Assembly: GCF_003945595.2 (NCBI RefSeq) | Contig: NW_024104898.1 | Coordinates: forward strand, 1,364,001 to 1,428,000 | Direction: 5' to 3' | From: Pipra filicauda | Taxonomy: Eukaryota > Chordata > Aves > Passeriformes > Pipridae | DNA length: 64,000 nt | In this document: piece after piece, positions 22,745 to 44,108 of the stretch | Position numbering within the stretch: the first letter of the stretch is position 1 | How the letters are laid out: each line of letters begins with the position of its first letter | Notes under the pieces: model-generated | Databases searched by the model: none | Seen by the model: only the letters and a program-made list of their open reading frames with translations | What the model was told of the DNA's origin: nothing | Made by a program: the position numbers and the translations under genes

Positions 22745-25700
22745 CTACATCTCTGTTTCTGCTAAGAGGCTGTCACCGAGACCTGACGTCATCAGCACCA
22801 TCTGGGAGCTGGAATCTGTGTCGAGAGAGGGAGAAAACGATGAGCCGTTTGGGCTGCCAGAGAGTACAGGGCTGTACTCCAGATGCAGAGGTGAGGATGA
22901 GGAATTAGAGCACCGCAGGTGGGAGGAGAACTGCTGAGAGAAGTGTGAGATTAAGTAGTCTGGCCTTGCAGCAGAATAGAATCGATGCTTGGAGAGGGGA
23001 AGAAAGCAGAGACAGCAGCAAGAGCCCAGAGGAACATCAGCTCTGAACCCTGCCCACATACAGGGGATACTGCTTGTGCTGGCCCAGCCGTGCCCTTACC
23101 CAGCCCTGCACTCACCGAGTGCTTTTTTGGCTAGAGAGACAGTGTCCAAGTGGGATGGGCTGTCAGGCTGCAAGCCAACCAAGCCCACATAAGGTGGTGG
23201 TGCTACCTTCCCAAGAGCAGGGAACACAGCAGGCACTCAGCCATGTTACGGCAGCAGAGGCCTGGAAATACTGACTTTCTGCACGGCATGAATGGAGGGT
23301 TTGTGCAGTCCTTCCCCGCCTGCCTCGGGGAAGTGAAGGCAGCTTGCTGGCTCTGTGATGGCACAGAGCACCAGCCAGGAACACTGTGACTCTCCCCACA
23401 CTGAGTGAATCAGATGGAAGGAGGATGGGTATGCATAGCAAGTAAGAAACTCAGTAGGATACTAGTCTCCCAACCAGAAGCCTTTTTAAACAGAAAAAAA
23501 ATCTGTTTTTTTCTGGATAGGAATGAGAAGATCTTTAGTGGCAGTCCTACACATTCAAAACTGCTGCATGGGAATCTCTGTTTTGGGGATCAATTTTTGG
23601 AAACTGGATGCAAAACTTGGACAAAACTGTCACTAAATTATTTTTATGGCTTTAACAAATGAGGATCCAGATGTTTTCAGGCTGATGGAGTGGTTGTGCT
23701 TGTTTCCTGCTAGTCTAATATGAGAATTGTGAGGGGGGAAGGACAACTGAAGGTAAAAAACAACCTCCCCCTCAAAACAGCTGGATCACAAGGTAGGAAT
23801 GTCAATATACAATATATACAAACTATACCAAACAGGCTACTGCTATCTCCATAATACAGCTTTTTTCCATTACAAGGAAAAGACAGGCTGTGGCACCTGG
23901 CTAACCCTTCACATGTATGGGACGCAGAGATAGCAATAGCTAATGCTGTGCAGATTGCAGGGAGGTTCTGGAAGCAGTGAGGAATGACACAAGTTTTGGC
24001 TAGGCAATCTGGCAAAGGCCCCTGAGATCTTTAATGCTCCTGCCCTTGAGTTTTAAGACTTTGCATAAAGATTTTGTTCCTGCAGCATCAGGAAAAACGC
24101 CTCAGAGGTACCGTTTCCACTCTTTCCAGCAGCCGCATTGTCCTTGGAGGCTGCCTTTCCACAAGAGGCTCAGCCCAACGCCGTTTAACATGAAGGTCAC
24201 GCCTGGAGGTTGTATGTATTCCAGTTCATGGGGGGAAAGGACAGATCCCATTCACCAACCTCACCACAAGAAACCAGTGGCACTGGAAACACCCCAGACA
24301 CTCCAACTCCTGCCTGTCAGCTCCTGCCCACAGCCCAGCTCCCAGAGCTCTTACTGTTTTGGCAGATCCAGGGGTTCTTCTCCCTGGCTGTGACTTCGTG
24401 AGCCTCTGTCTCCTCCTCTTCCTCACCCTCTGAGAGAAGGTCAGAGATCTGCTGCTGCAGCTCAGGACTAATGTTGTTCTCCGCCAGGATGAGTGTCCGT
24501 AGGGCTGTGGGGTAGTTCTCTACCATGTCCAGCAAGGTCTGGGCGGAGAGTGAAATAAACAGGCTGAAGCAGCACAAACAGCAGCCAGGCTGAGCAGAAA
24601 AAGCATCAATGCTTTGTCTCCCTGCAAACTCCAGCTCTCCTCCTCTTACCTCCACCTTCCCTTGGCCTTGACCTTCCTTCATCAGGCTTTATGAGAGACT
24701 GAGGACTTCCCATCTTTCTGTGGGAAAAGCTGAGCTTGGATTTCCTGGCTCTGTCTAAAGAAGGGACTGCTCTACACCCTGTTGCTACCAAATATCCAGG
24801 CTCATTCCCTCTTACCACTGGGAGCTGGGGCTCTGAGGGGAGAGCCTGTGCTACCGAGCCTTGGCCCCTATATGTCCACAGAGCTTTAGCTCTGATCCTC
24901 AGTCAAAAATCCAACCCCTTACTTCTTCCAAGAAAACAGCCAGAGGAAAGTAAGAACACCCCTGGGTGCAGGGAGGGAAGGGGGCGCATGTGGACTCATG
25001 GGGGAGTGGAGGCAGGTGTAGATCCTAAGGCCTCTACAGACATCCCTGTCCTGTGCCACTGAGATGTCAGTGATGCTGTAGAGAAACTATGGGCTCTCAT
25101 ACCTGGGCTGACTGATTGGTAAGTCCTGTTCCCTCTAAGTCCAGAACTTCGAGGGTTCGACTGGAGGCCACAGCGACAGCGAGCATCCCTGCCACCTGGT
25201 CACCTGTGGGAGAAGCAAACCAGGGCCATCAGCAGTGCCTGCCTTTCCTCATGTAATACCACATGCCCTCATGGAAACTTCCTCTGAGTATATCTGCCAT
25301 CAGACAACCTCCAAACCTGTTCCTCAGGGAGAAAAAAGCTGTTAACTAAAAAAAGAGACAAGGAAAGGTGCACCATTTTGTGGTTATGGGAGCAGTCACT
25401 GATTGTCAGGGGGAACACGAAGGAACACAGTGAAACTGGTTTTGTTCCCAAAGGAATCATATCTTTCCAAATCTCCTTCCTATACAAGGATGCAAGGGCC
25501 TTTAACAGGCCCTGTAAGGCATCACAGCCACAGAATAGGAGCTAAATACTTCAGTATAGGGTAGGGCTGGAGCCAGACAGAGGACTCTGCACCAGCTGAA
25601 GGACTGCCTCCCTGGAAAGGGGGTAAACTTTTGGACACAGCATTAAAGATTGATGGTAGTGAAGAGACAAGACTCCAGTGTGTTCTCCTGACATTCTCTG

Positions 25701-28449
25701 CTGAGTGCTAAGATGCCATACAACTGTGACACTTTCTCTTAGAGCAAAACCCAGAGCGCTGTCAGATAATACCCTGGAGCCTTTCCTACCCACGAGGAGG
25801 TACCTGGTCAGACAGAGGGCCTGGAGGGAGGCTCTGTTTGCAGATAGGGTGAGGAGGGGAGTATCCTGCTGATGCTCAGGGAGGCATGGCCTGATCTCCT
25901 CCTCACCACCTTGCAGCAGAGCTGGAGAGAGTTTGTTTCTATGGCAACGAGTGCCAGGCTCTCCTCCTCCTCCTCCTCCTCCCTTCTCCTCCAGGAAGAT
26001 GAAGGGGGGAGTGTGGGGACATACTGCATCTGCCAAGCCAGCTTCCGCACCCTGTTCTTCAGGAACAAGGGAGACATGGAGGGTCAAACATGACAACAAA
26101 GGCAATGGACTAGGCAAGGCACAACCTCCTTTCTGCACCTCCCTGCAAGGTATGTGGCCACTTCATACAACCAGAGCAGTGAGGGTAGCTTTCCCTACAG
26201 GTGAAGGTGCCCGGCAGGGTGAACTTGCTGCTGGGGATCAGAAGGCGAGGAACTGCCCCATCCTACTGTTGATGCACTACTGCATTTTTTTCTAGAGCTT
26301 GGTCCCCAGCCAACCCCTGGTGCCGGTTGCACAAACACTGAGAGGCAGGAGTGCAGCATTCCCTGCTCCTCCTCCCTGGCCCCCAGCTTACCTAGAGGGT
26401 TGTAGTCCAGGTTCAGCACGCGGAGCTGTGAGCTGTGAGCCACTGCAATGGCCAGGCGTCCCCAGCCTTTGCTTGTGATGCCTGGGTTGGCGCTCAGTGT
26501 TAGCTCTTTGAGGCCTGGAGAAGAGAGAGAAGCCAAACCAGAGCCTTAGGGTCACCAAAGCAGTCTCAGGAGAACTATTTCAGCTCACCAGAACAGCTTT
26601 GAGTTTGGGGATCTAAGGGTTTGGTTTGCTCTGACAACTGTCATCACATATTTCAGAGATCAGTGAAATATTTCACTACCTTCAGCAGTAGCCCTTCATT
26701 TATCCATGCTGTGAATGCCCCACTTATCTGCACTCCCATCCTGTGTCCTGCTTACCCTAAGTAGCGAACACAATGGAAACAGGTAAGGGGTGTGTGAGAC
26801 GACTGACTGGGTGAAGAAGGTGACATGAGGTGACGGTTGGAGAGAGGATAACAAGGACAGTAGGCTCTGAAGCCTGCACCTGGGAGGGGTGGCCAGCAGA
26901 GATAACAGCATCAGTGGCATTGTGAGCACACAGAGGAGGAGGTACTGGGAAGAGGTGGAAAGCACTTAAGAGAGTCAGGAGAAAGGAGTGGCATTACCTC
27001 CTCTGCAAATGCCAGCTCTCAGCTTAACTGGCTCACTGGCCTCACACCACCAAAGATTATTCCCTGCAAAGACCCGAGACTTGGCACTAGGGCTATGACC
27101 ATGCAACTACACACTCACACAGTGCACCTGCAAGCAGGGACAATTCCCAGGCACTGACAATAAAGCCAAGTGCTGAGGTGGGGGCACACAATATATTTAT
27201 CTATGGTCATTATCAACACTCAAATGCGAAATAAATTCAAAATCCAAGCTGTCCCCTCCTCCAGTTTCAAATGCTCCTGACATGAACCAGAAACAACCTG
27301 TTGGTCTCTGAGCTCCAATCTGCCAGCAGGACAGATCAATTACAGAAAGCCCATGCCTGCCCAAGGGAACCACTTCTTTATTGCCTGGCTTTTCTGCTTT
27401 ACTTAAGTTGGGGGGAAGAAATTCTTCAGCCTAGGCAAACTACAGAGCCTGCCTCCTCCGGGGCTGAGGATTTACTGCTGCATGCATCTGCTCTGTGTGA
27501 AAGCTCCACTGATCATTGTGCAGCCCACAGCCCCTGGTGCTTACCGGACTTGGCCCCATCAGGCGGCAGGAGCCCACAGATAAGGTTGATGCCTTCATCA
27601 CCCAGCATGCAGTCTCCTAGATCCAGAGCCACCAGCGAAGGGTGGATGGAAAGAGCAGGATTGAGGAGGGCCAAGCCTGCATCTGTCAAGGGACTCCCAT
27701 GGAGGCTGTGCAGGTAAAAGGGAAAATTACTATGGAGCCTTCTTCCCGGGGGCTAACTAACCTGACAGGGAGGGAGAAGTAGACGGAATGAGCTGGATGA
27801 CAAATACTAACCCTAACTGGGCAAAAAGTGCTGGGAAGCCTCTGCTGCGAGGATCAGCTGGCCGCTGCGGTGGCCCTCCTCCCCCGGCCGGGACGAGGGG
27901 ACGCAGGGGATGCCAGCGCGGCAGGGGCAGCCCCACCACCGGGGCAGCCAGGCTGGAGGGCTGGGACTGAAAGCCAGGGCCGTGCCCATCCGGCGGGGGC
28001 AGAGGTGGCTCCCTCCCAGCCAGGTGACGGGTAGGGGCTTATCCGCCACAGCGTCAAGGGCATTTTCCCTCCGACAAGACTCAAATTCAAGGGCTGGCCC
28101 GGAGCCCCCCGAAAGAGCCGTCCTCACCCGGGACGGGCTCAAAGCCCCCCCAGCAGCCCCCACCCCGCTGTACTCACAAGAGGGACTGGACGGAGCGGTT
28201 CGTCTTCAGGGCCTCGGCCAGCTGCTTGACGCGGTTGATGTTGGAGACGATGCCCAGGTTGAGGTTGAGCTGGGCGAGGGAGCGGGATTCGGCCACCCCA
28301 CGGCAGACGTGTCCGAAGTCCCGCTCGGAGAGCTGGCAGCCCCGCAGAGACAGCAGCCGCACCGAGTTCTCCCGCAGGCTCTCGCAGATGTCCCGGATCT
28401 CTGCCCCCGACAGCGTCTCTCCGGAGATCTGGATGGACCCCGGCAGCAT
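22745..28449 (-). CDS. LRRC73: leucine-rich repeat-containing protein 73
   Basis: Coding exons in transcript order: 28449-28178, 27705-27545, 26514-26392, 25203-25103, 24538-24355 and 22815-22745; 912 nt, 303 residues against 316 in human. All junction phases agree. The start at 28449 (MLPGSIQISGE) is chosen by conservation with the human protein; an in-frame ATG at 28590 exists but would add a basic, GC-driven leader. Leucine-rich repeats of the ribonuclease-inhibitor type span roughly residues 25-250, with repeated LxxLxLxxN patterns (LLSLRGCQL, LVALDLGDC, LKELTLSANPG, VRVLNLDYN-like, LEVLDLEGTG). An acidic run follows (EGEEEEE, about 256-262), then the conserved end MVLMTSGLGDSLLAETEM. The linker between acidic run and end is shorter than in human. 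Molecular function is unknown; such repeats normally bind proteins. The gene is convergent with TJAP1 and has a CpG-island promoter. Confidence 0.93.
25961..25983 (+). repeat. (TCC)n trinucleotide repeat
   Basis: A run of CTCCTCC units lies in the LRRC73 intron between exons 25203 and 26392. It is too short to be more than a simple repeat. Confidence 0.8.
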
Positions 28450-29100
28450 CTTTCCCGGGCTCGAGGAGCCGCCGATCCCGGGGCCGCGCCGCCCGGGCGC
28501 CGGGGGCGAGCCAAGCTGCTCGCTGTGCGCTGCGGGCCGGGGCGGGCGCCGCCGCCGCCGCCGCTGCCCGGCAGTGCCGGCCCGGCCCACCGCGGCCCCG
28601 AGGGCGGCACCGCGCTGCCTTCACCGGCGGCCACCGGGCCACCCCGCTCCGCCCGGCGGGGCGGCAGGACCCAGGGGAGCCATCGGCCGGGGCTAATCCG
28701 GACCGGGGCACAGCGCCGGGCGGGGGCCGGGCAGCCCCACGGATCCCCGCCCTGCTCCGCCCGCACCTGCTGGGCCGCCCCGCCTCCTCCCGACCGCCGC
28801 TTCGGGCCCTCCTACCGCCCGGCAGCCGCCTCTTCTCGGAACGGGGTGGGCGTGGAGGGGCCCCTCACCCTACGCCCGTATCCCCCACCCCATTCCGGCA
28901 TGTCCCCCACTACACGAGGGGCGGTGGCAGCGCCCGCTGGCACCTGCCTGCTGCCCTGAGGGGATGGCGGAGCCGTGGCCGGCGGGGCCGCGTCCCCGGC
29001 ACCGAGGGGGTGCAGGAGCGGAGGGAGGGTGGGAGAAGCCCCACTGGGAAGGACCTCTCCCACCTGGGGAGGGGGCCAAAGCTATTGGGCCGTGGCGCAC
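27830..29100 (-). promoter_or_regulatory. LRRC73: CpG island and promoter region of LRRC73
   Basis: CpG-dense DNA covers the first LRRC73 coding exon (28178-28449) and about 600 bp upstream of it. A CTATTGG box (CCAAT read in reverse) occurs at about 29081-29087. The transcription start cannot be fixed from the sequence, but the island placement fits a TATA-less promoter. Confidence 0.7.
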
Positions 29101-32100
29101 GCTGGGCGCTTGGTCTGAGGAACTGCGATGTTCCGTGGCTTCAGTGACGTTTATGCATAAACCTGGACCCATGACTTAATGGCGAGGTCGGTGTGAGCTG
29201 CTCCTCAAGGCCCAGGGCTCTTGGAGCCGGTGCTTGGAAGCAGCTGGTGAAAGGTGGAGGGTTGGAGAAGGGCCGCAGGCTTCCTTCTTCCTGAGCACAC
29301 AGTCTGCGCCCTCAGCCTGACCTGAGGTGTGTGGGGCATAACCTGCCGTCTGCTAATGCACGGGTATGGATCAGAGGGATTTGACCCCTCTCTCCCCCGT
29401 TGGGTAATCCTGTTCTTGGAGAGAAATAGGAAGCAGGGCCCCTGCATTTTCAACTTCACTGAGCTGAAAAAGGAAGCCAGTGATGTGGAAATTAGGTTAA
29501 ACCGCCTAAGTAGGCAGCTTTCTGCACATAACTAATCTGGCTGCTGCATATAGCAGTGCTTAAGTGAATTCCAGCCCAGTGGGTAACACTGGGACAAACC
29601 CAGGTTCCTCTGCTTGGTTTTCAGGCCAGGGTGGGGGAGAGGGGGTGGAAAGTGAAGGGAAAAATAGGGTGTGGAAGGGGATGTGAAGCAGTTCTCCTCC
29701 ACTGAAATGGAGGACCAGATCACCTGAGCTGAGAGTGCACATTAGGCTCTGAATGAGACAAGGGAAGAAGCAGATAAGAAGCTGGATTCAGATATCAGCT
29801 TTTAGACTTTGGCTGCAGCATCTAACTTCCAGTGTAGGTATCCCATGCCCTTTGAGTAATCCATTGCTGTTCTCTAGAGCTATCTACACACTCCTTTTTC
29901 TTTCCCTGTTGCACAGGGATGCATGACCTTCATACTGTTCCTGCAAGGAACACCAAAAACAGACCACCGGCCTAGCAATTCATCTGCACTGGGATATGAA
30001 CAGCAGCTGCGAGCACCCAGCTGTAGTACAGCTGATGGCTTTCAGAAAAGGAGCAACTGATCTCTAAGGTCACGTCAAATGATTCAGGTGAGAATGGGAT
30101 CCTAGGTATTGCAGGGACAAAGGCTGGATCTCAGAGTGGTGGGCACGGGATGGGTGACCAAGAAAATCCCAGCTGCTGCTGCATACAGGTCAACTGGAAG
30201 ACTACACTGTCTCACCTCTTGATTACCTCCAGGCACTAATCAACTCATGCTTTTTTAAACAGACTGTTATTAGAGAGGTACTTGAAGGAGAGCCCCTGGG
30301 ACTTGTCCCACTTCCACTGACAGCAGCAGCCCTGAAACACTGATGAAGATGCCCTAGTGCTGGCATCTTCACTGCCTATTGTCAGGAGCAAGAGCACATT
30401 GAGGAGATAAGCATCCAACCTCACTTTATGCTCAAATACATTGGAAAAAGTGGCACAGGAGATAAACCTGTTCCCTAAACCTAATTAAGGGCTATGCAGA
30501 GGGGACCTTGGCAATGCTATTTTGTGTAGAATTAGATATTGCTTCCTTGTTATGTGCAGTTACCCAGCAGGTATGAGGAAGGTTGTTTATTGTTTACCTA
30601 CTGGGGGCACAAAGACTGATGCCATTAAGAGTTCACAGAGCTACCCTCTTTCAAAAGGGTGAGGTGATGGGAGGAATTATTTCAGATTTGTGCCAAGGGA
30701 GGAGGGAGAAAATTATTTTAGATTTGCTGCAAGAGCTGTGGCAGGAAACAAAGGTAGAGATAGACTTGCACAATAGGCTTGTAAGGCTTGTCATGATAAC
30801 TAGAGGACTTGAGTAAGCACTGAAATGCCCTCCCACAAGGACTTTACTAAGGCTGCATGCTCAGCATGCTCCCTGGAACTGCAGCATGCACACATTTCCC
30901 TGAAAAACCTTGTCCTTCTCTGTCAGCAAAAGGCAATGCTGAGGCTCTGTCAACTACTGAATTTCTGGCAGTACAGAACAGTTCAGCTTCCAGCTGCTGC
31001 CGCACAGAGGATTAATTAGGGCTGAAGAACTGGAGCAGAGCAAGCCCCACAGGTTCCAAGAGGGTGATTGGTTGTCACCCTGGTCATGTTCCCAGCTGAC
31101 ATGACACACAAGCTGCCCAGGGGACGCGTGAGGAGTTTGCTTGCTGCTCTCTCCTGTGCTTTGAGTGAAAACACAGGGCACAGCTTTACCCTCCTGCTTC
31201 AGCTAAGTGGCTCGGTGTGGGAGGGGAGCACAGCTGTTCTTCTCTGACTGTCTCTGTAGATCAGCAGTGATAGAGTTTGTGCAGAATGATTTTTCTTCTC
31301 GGCTGGACTTAACTCCAGTGACAATTGCCTCTTTTCCTTCCTCCCTGCTTGTGCTTCCAGAGTTTGCACCAAGAGAAACAGATCCATTCTAGGCTGCCAG
31401 GGCAAGAACTGTGAATTAGAAACCAACCTCCCGTGGAGATATAAAGAGGGAAATACCAGAATCAGCATTAAAAACTAACACTTCCATTTTGTCAAGTATC
31501 AAAATAGTAGAAATTCTAGAAGTTTAAAGTGGTTCAACTAGTCAAAAAAACCACCGTGGAGGCTAGCCCAAATAATTAACAATTCTCCCAAATAACTTGC
31601 TCTGAGCGCTGTTCTTCAGCCAAAATGCTTCCTAAAAGAGGGGGACGGGCAGGCAGAGAGGGGAGGGGAGGAGAGAGTGAGAAAACATGTCTATTATGCA
31701 TGTGATTGCTAGCACACAAGCTTCTTGCTCTAGGAAGGGAACAAATTATGAACATGGGAATAGGCAAACAGTGGAAAGTAGGTCTGTGACTGAAAATGCT
31801 CACATCCAGTGATGTTTTTAACTGAAGCAGATGACCAGCCTGATGACAGTAGCTGGTACTATCTTCCTCTCTTTCATTGCACCTTGGCACTAGTCTGAAT
31901 GCCACTACAGCTGCATCCTCTCCCGTTAATATAAACAAGAGACCAAAGAGTGCAGTGCTGACATGCTGCCTTGTGCACAGCTAACTTGTGGGTACACCAA
32001 GAAAGGGCAACGTCTTGTGCTTTCTCTGAGGGGTGGCTCCTCTCCTAGACATCCAGGAATACAGAAAGAAAAGGTGAAAGCCAGTTATCAGCTAACAGCT

Positions 32101-32976
32101 TTCCACTCTCAGACCAGTAAAAGTAAGAGCAGTGAGGGAAGGTTGAACTAATAATTTGTGTGTTAGTGCAGCACAGGTAAGCCTAGACTAGGCTGCTCTG
32201 CTTCCCCATCCTTACTGGAGCTTTCTCAGCATCAGTACGCTGGAGATACATGTGCCAACCTACTTCTATTGCATGTTCCCCTATTTCTCCCTTTGTTTAA
32301 TGGAAACACTGGAAAAAAGTTTGCCAGAGACCCTCAAGGCTCCAGGAGTCCTTTCAGAAACAAGGCCTAGACTCTGCTTGAAAAGCCAGGCAGTACACAG
32401 CAGCCGTGGTGCCTGGGGGAGCAGGATACCACTCCTGCTCAGAGCAATTAGGTGACAGTCCCTTGGCTGGGAGACACAAGGGCAAGCAGCACAAGGGTGG
32501 GCTGAACCAGCCTCTTAACAGAAAAACCCACAGACGACCATGCACAAACATGCTGCCCCTGCACGGCCCACAGAGCAACATGGGCAGAAGGGTGTTAAGA
32601 ACAAAAGGTGCTGTGAAAGCCTGGGGACAGACACATTTCTGACATCCCAGGAGAAGGGATGGTGAGGCGAGATAGCAGCTTGGACCAAGTGAAGAGAGAA
32701 GAGTCAATCTGGAGCACGACAAGGAAGATCATGCGGTTAAACATTGTGCTGTTCTGAAAATCTCCAGAGAAAGTGAAGTTCCTGTGCCTCTTGGGCTATG
32801 GAAAAGTGGCCAAGAGAGGCCATGTATCACAGAACATTTGAAGTAGGACAGCAGAAAGTCGCAAAGAATCCTGCTTTGAGTCTAGGACAGGATAGATAAA
32901 GGCATAGAGACCCAACACCACTCTCCCACTAGGCAAGCAGGCTCAAACATAAGACATCACTCAGCACCAACATCAA
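29101..32976. other. gene-poor interval between LRRC73 and YIPF3
   Basis: No exon, RNA gene or clear repeat was recognised. Open frames are short (up to ~120 codons) and lack similarity to proteins I know. A small conserved-looking motif TTCAGTGACGTTTATGCATAAACC at about 29138-29161 holds a CRE-like TGACGT and an octamer-like TATGCATA. It could belong to the LRRC73 upstream region. Confidence 0.4.
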
Positions 32977-32982
32977 TTTAAT
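32977..32982 (-). terminator. YIPF3: candidate polyadenylation signal of YIPF3
   Basis: ATTAAA on the minus strand (TTTAAT on plus) lies about 360 bp after the YIPF3 stop. It is the nearest common signal variant; no AATAAA was noticed closer. Confidence 0.35.
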
Positions 32983-33343
32983 TCTTCCCTCTTCAGGACA
33001 GGAACAGGGCAGATACTCCTGGAGTTACATCAGCAAGCGGAAAGAGGGCTAAGGGACAAACTGTGCCGGGAAATCCCAGCTAAACATGCAGGCAACAGAA
33101 CCACTCTACTCAAGACAGCCCAGACCTGGGTGGGGGAAGAGTGTAGTTCTTCTGAGTCACTGAGGTGCGACTCACCTCAGCTGAGTCCACTCAGCTGCTC
33201 AAAACTGTAACCCAAAGGACAGGTCCAGGAAAACAAAACCAAGTCGTCTTCTTGTTGTTCTGTCCTGTTCCTAAGAGACAGCAGGTTACTGTGGCCCTAC
33301 GCAGCCCCAGAAGTAGTGAAGGAAGCAAGTCCAAGTTTGTGAA

Positions 33344-42159
<8,816 letters not shown>

Positions 42160-42360
42160 CCAGGCTGTAGATGGGAAGCATATCCCTGCACTGCTCTTCC
42201 AGGCTTCCTGCACCTGCCTGTAGAGGTGATTCCTCTTCCATAGGCAAGAGGCTTGATGCAGGCTTGCCAAGAGTCCTTGGACCATCTCTTTGGATTTGTT
42301 TTCTGTTGGTAATTAGCCTCAGTGAGGAGATATGTTAAAATAAAGGCTTTTCTTTAAAGC
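42160..42360 (+). other. POLR1C: POLR1C 3' untranslated region
   Basis: About 200 bp from the TGA at 42157-42159 to just beyond the AATAAA at 42339. Short, as is usual for a housekeeping gene. Confidence 0.8.
42339..42344 (+). terminator. POLR1C: polyadenylation signal of POLR1C
   Basis: AATAAA 180 bp after the stop, followed by a T-rich and TGTCTCCTTCTGTG downstream element. Confidence 0.85.
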
Positions 42361-42607
42361 TGTCTCCTTCTGTGCCATTTCCAATTGTGAAACTAATACA
42401 TGGAGAACAAAGTGACAGCAGGTCTAAAGATGAATAATAGCATTTATTTTAGATTGTATGCAGTATGTAAAGAGGCCTGATATGGCAGTAGGGTGAAGCA
42501 CTTCAAAACAGGTCAGTGAGATTTAATGAGTTGGTATCAGTGCAGGGCTGTTTGTGGGTGTCTCAGACCAGCTCCGGCATAGGTAAGATGTCAGAGAAAA
42601 GGCTGTG

Positions 42608-43018
42608 CTGTCAGAGGGCTGGAGAACCTCCCTTATGAAGAAACTGAGAGGGCTGGGATTGTTCAGCCGAGAACAGAAAGTTTAAGGAAGACTTTATTCT
42701 GGCCTTTCAACATACAAAGGGATTGTGGAGAAAGACTTTTTTCCAGGGCCTGTAGTGACAGGCTAAGAGACAATGGGTTTGAACTGGAAGAGGATAGATT
42801 TAGATTGGACATATGACATTTTTTACAATGAGGGTGGAGGCAAGTTGTCAAATAGGTTGCCCAGAGAAGTTGTGGATACCCCATCCCTGGAAGTGTTCCA
42901 AGAACAGATTGGATGAGGCAACTTGGTCTAGTGGAAGGTGTCCCTGTCCAAGGCAGGGGCATTGGACTAGATGATCTTTGACAGTCCTTTCCAGCCAAAA
43001 GAGTCTATGATTCTGTGA
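42608..43018 (+). mobile_element. CR1 LINE fragment, 3' end
   Basis: A longer CR1 3' portion: GAAACTGAGAGGGCTGGGAT, then GGTTGCCCAGAGAAGTTGTGG, then CCCCATCCCTGGAAGTGTTCC, then CTAGATGATCTTTGACAGTCC, ending GATTCTGTGATA. It lies in the spacer between the convergent POLR1C and XPO5 genes. It is 5'-truncated and not coding. Confidence 0.9.
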
Positions 43019-43536
43019 TACAGCACTGGGTTTCTCTGTGCAAAGGTGAGATTTAAAAACATGCTTGTAAGGCTGTCCCTTCTCAGATATCTCAGGGAAA
43101 GGCATTTCATCACAGGTGTTAAATTTATTTGTCCACTGTTCACCCATTCAGTGACTGGGCCGACCTCGAAGCAGAACCGAATGGTAGAGGGCAAGTGACA
43201 AAGGCCTCTCCACCCTGGGAGGACTGGCAAGGTAGTCTAAGTGGTGAGCACTATTGTTACTCAGCACAGGATAGATCTTGGCTTGTGAAAGTCTCTTGAC
43301 AAGCTGATGAAGGGACTGGAATTTCAGAAATGTCTGGGAGTTACTGGTGTGTCCCAGTTGCTTAAGTCAATTCACACTGTAATGCTAGAATTCAGTGTAG
43401 CAAATGGTTATTTCACTGTTAACGTTACAGGTGGTAAGGTGAATATGCTGTAGGGGAGAGGTACAGTTGGCATCTTGGCTCCAATCCCAACCTGTCCCAT
43501 GTCACTGTTTTGTTTCAGACCCATGCATGTGCTGGG

Positions 43537-43686
43537 TCTGTCTATGTGTGTGTATGTATAGATATGTATATATACACATAGATACACGTGATATATATAC
43601 ACACACACACACATATATATATACATATATATAGATATACACATATATATATACACACACACATGTACACAAACATAGATATCTAT
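43537..43686. repeat. (TA/CA)n compound microsatellite
   Basis: About 150 bp of alternating TATATA, CACACA and GATA-like units between the convergent POLR1C and XPO5 transcripts. The purine-pyrimidine alternation is nearly continuous. Confidence 0.95.
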
Positions 43687-44102
43687 CTCACAAGATACTG
43701 CTCTTCCCAGCAATAGCTAGGGTTTGGCTTGCAGGCTACTTCAGTAGCATATACACCTCTCTGTGCTACTGCTTCACATATTTCCCATGCTGCCTATTCA
43801 CCTCATGCTACAAACTGGGACCCAGAATTAATATAAACTAGCTGTGAGTGACATGTAAGTACTTTAAAATGCAATTTACCCCTCACCTTCTAATTTAACT
43901 ACGTAGTCTGCAATGGTTCATCCCCTCCTTGATAATGAATGTTGACTACCAGCAAAGGAGCCCCCTTTTTGGTAGGTGGAATAAGGAGTGCTGAGCAATC
44001 CTTAGGCAGGCAGCGTGGGCAGACCACAGGCCTCAGATCTTACTGAAACAGACAAAAGAATAAAAATGAAACATGACACTGCGTGTATGAAACTGGAATA
44101 GC

Positions 44103-44108
44103 TTTATT
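44103..44108 (-). terminator. XPO5: polyadenylation signal of XPO5
   Basis: AATAAA on the minus strand (TTTATT on plus), the first good signal at a plausible distance after the XPO5 stop that is also followed by open spacer. Confidence 0.6.

Noticed and set aside
27910..28959. 349-codon plus-strand frame over the LRRC73 promoter
   Set aside because: GC-rich island DNA is poor in stops. The frame is antisense to the conserved LRRC73 exon 1 and is Gly/Ala/Pro/Arg-rich noise.
29138..29161. Octamer/CRE-like motif as a separate promoter for an unknown gene
   Set aside because: No exon or open frame with support follows on either strand. It was kept only as a remark in the interval entry.
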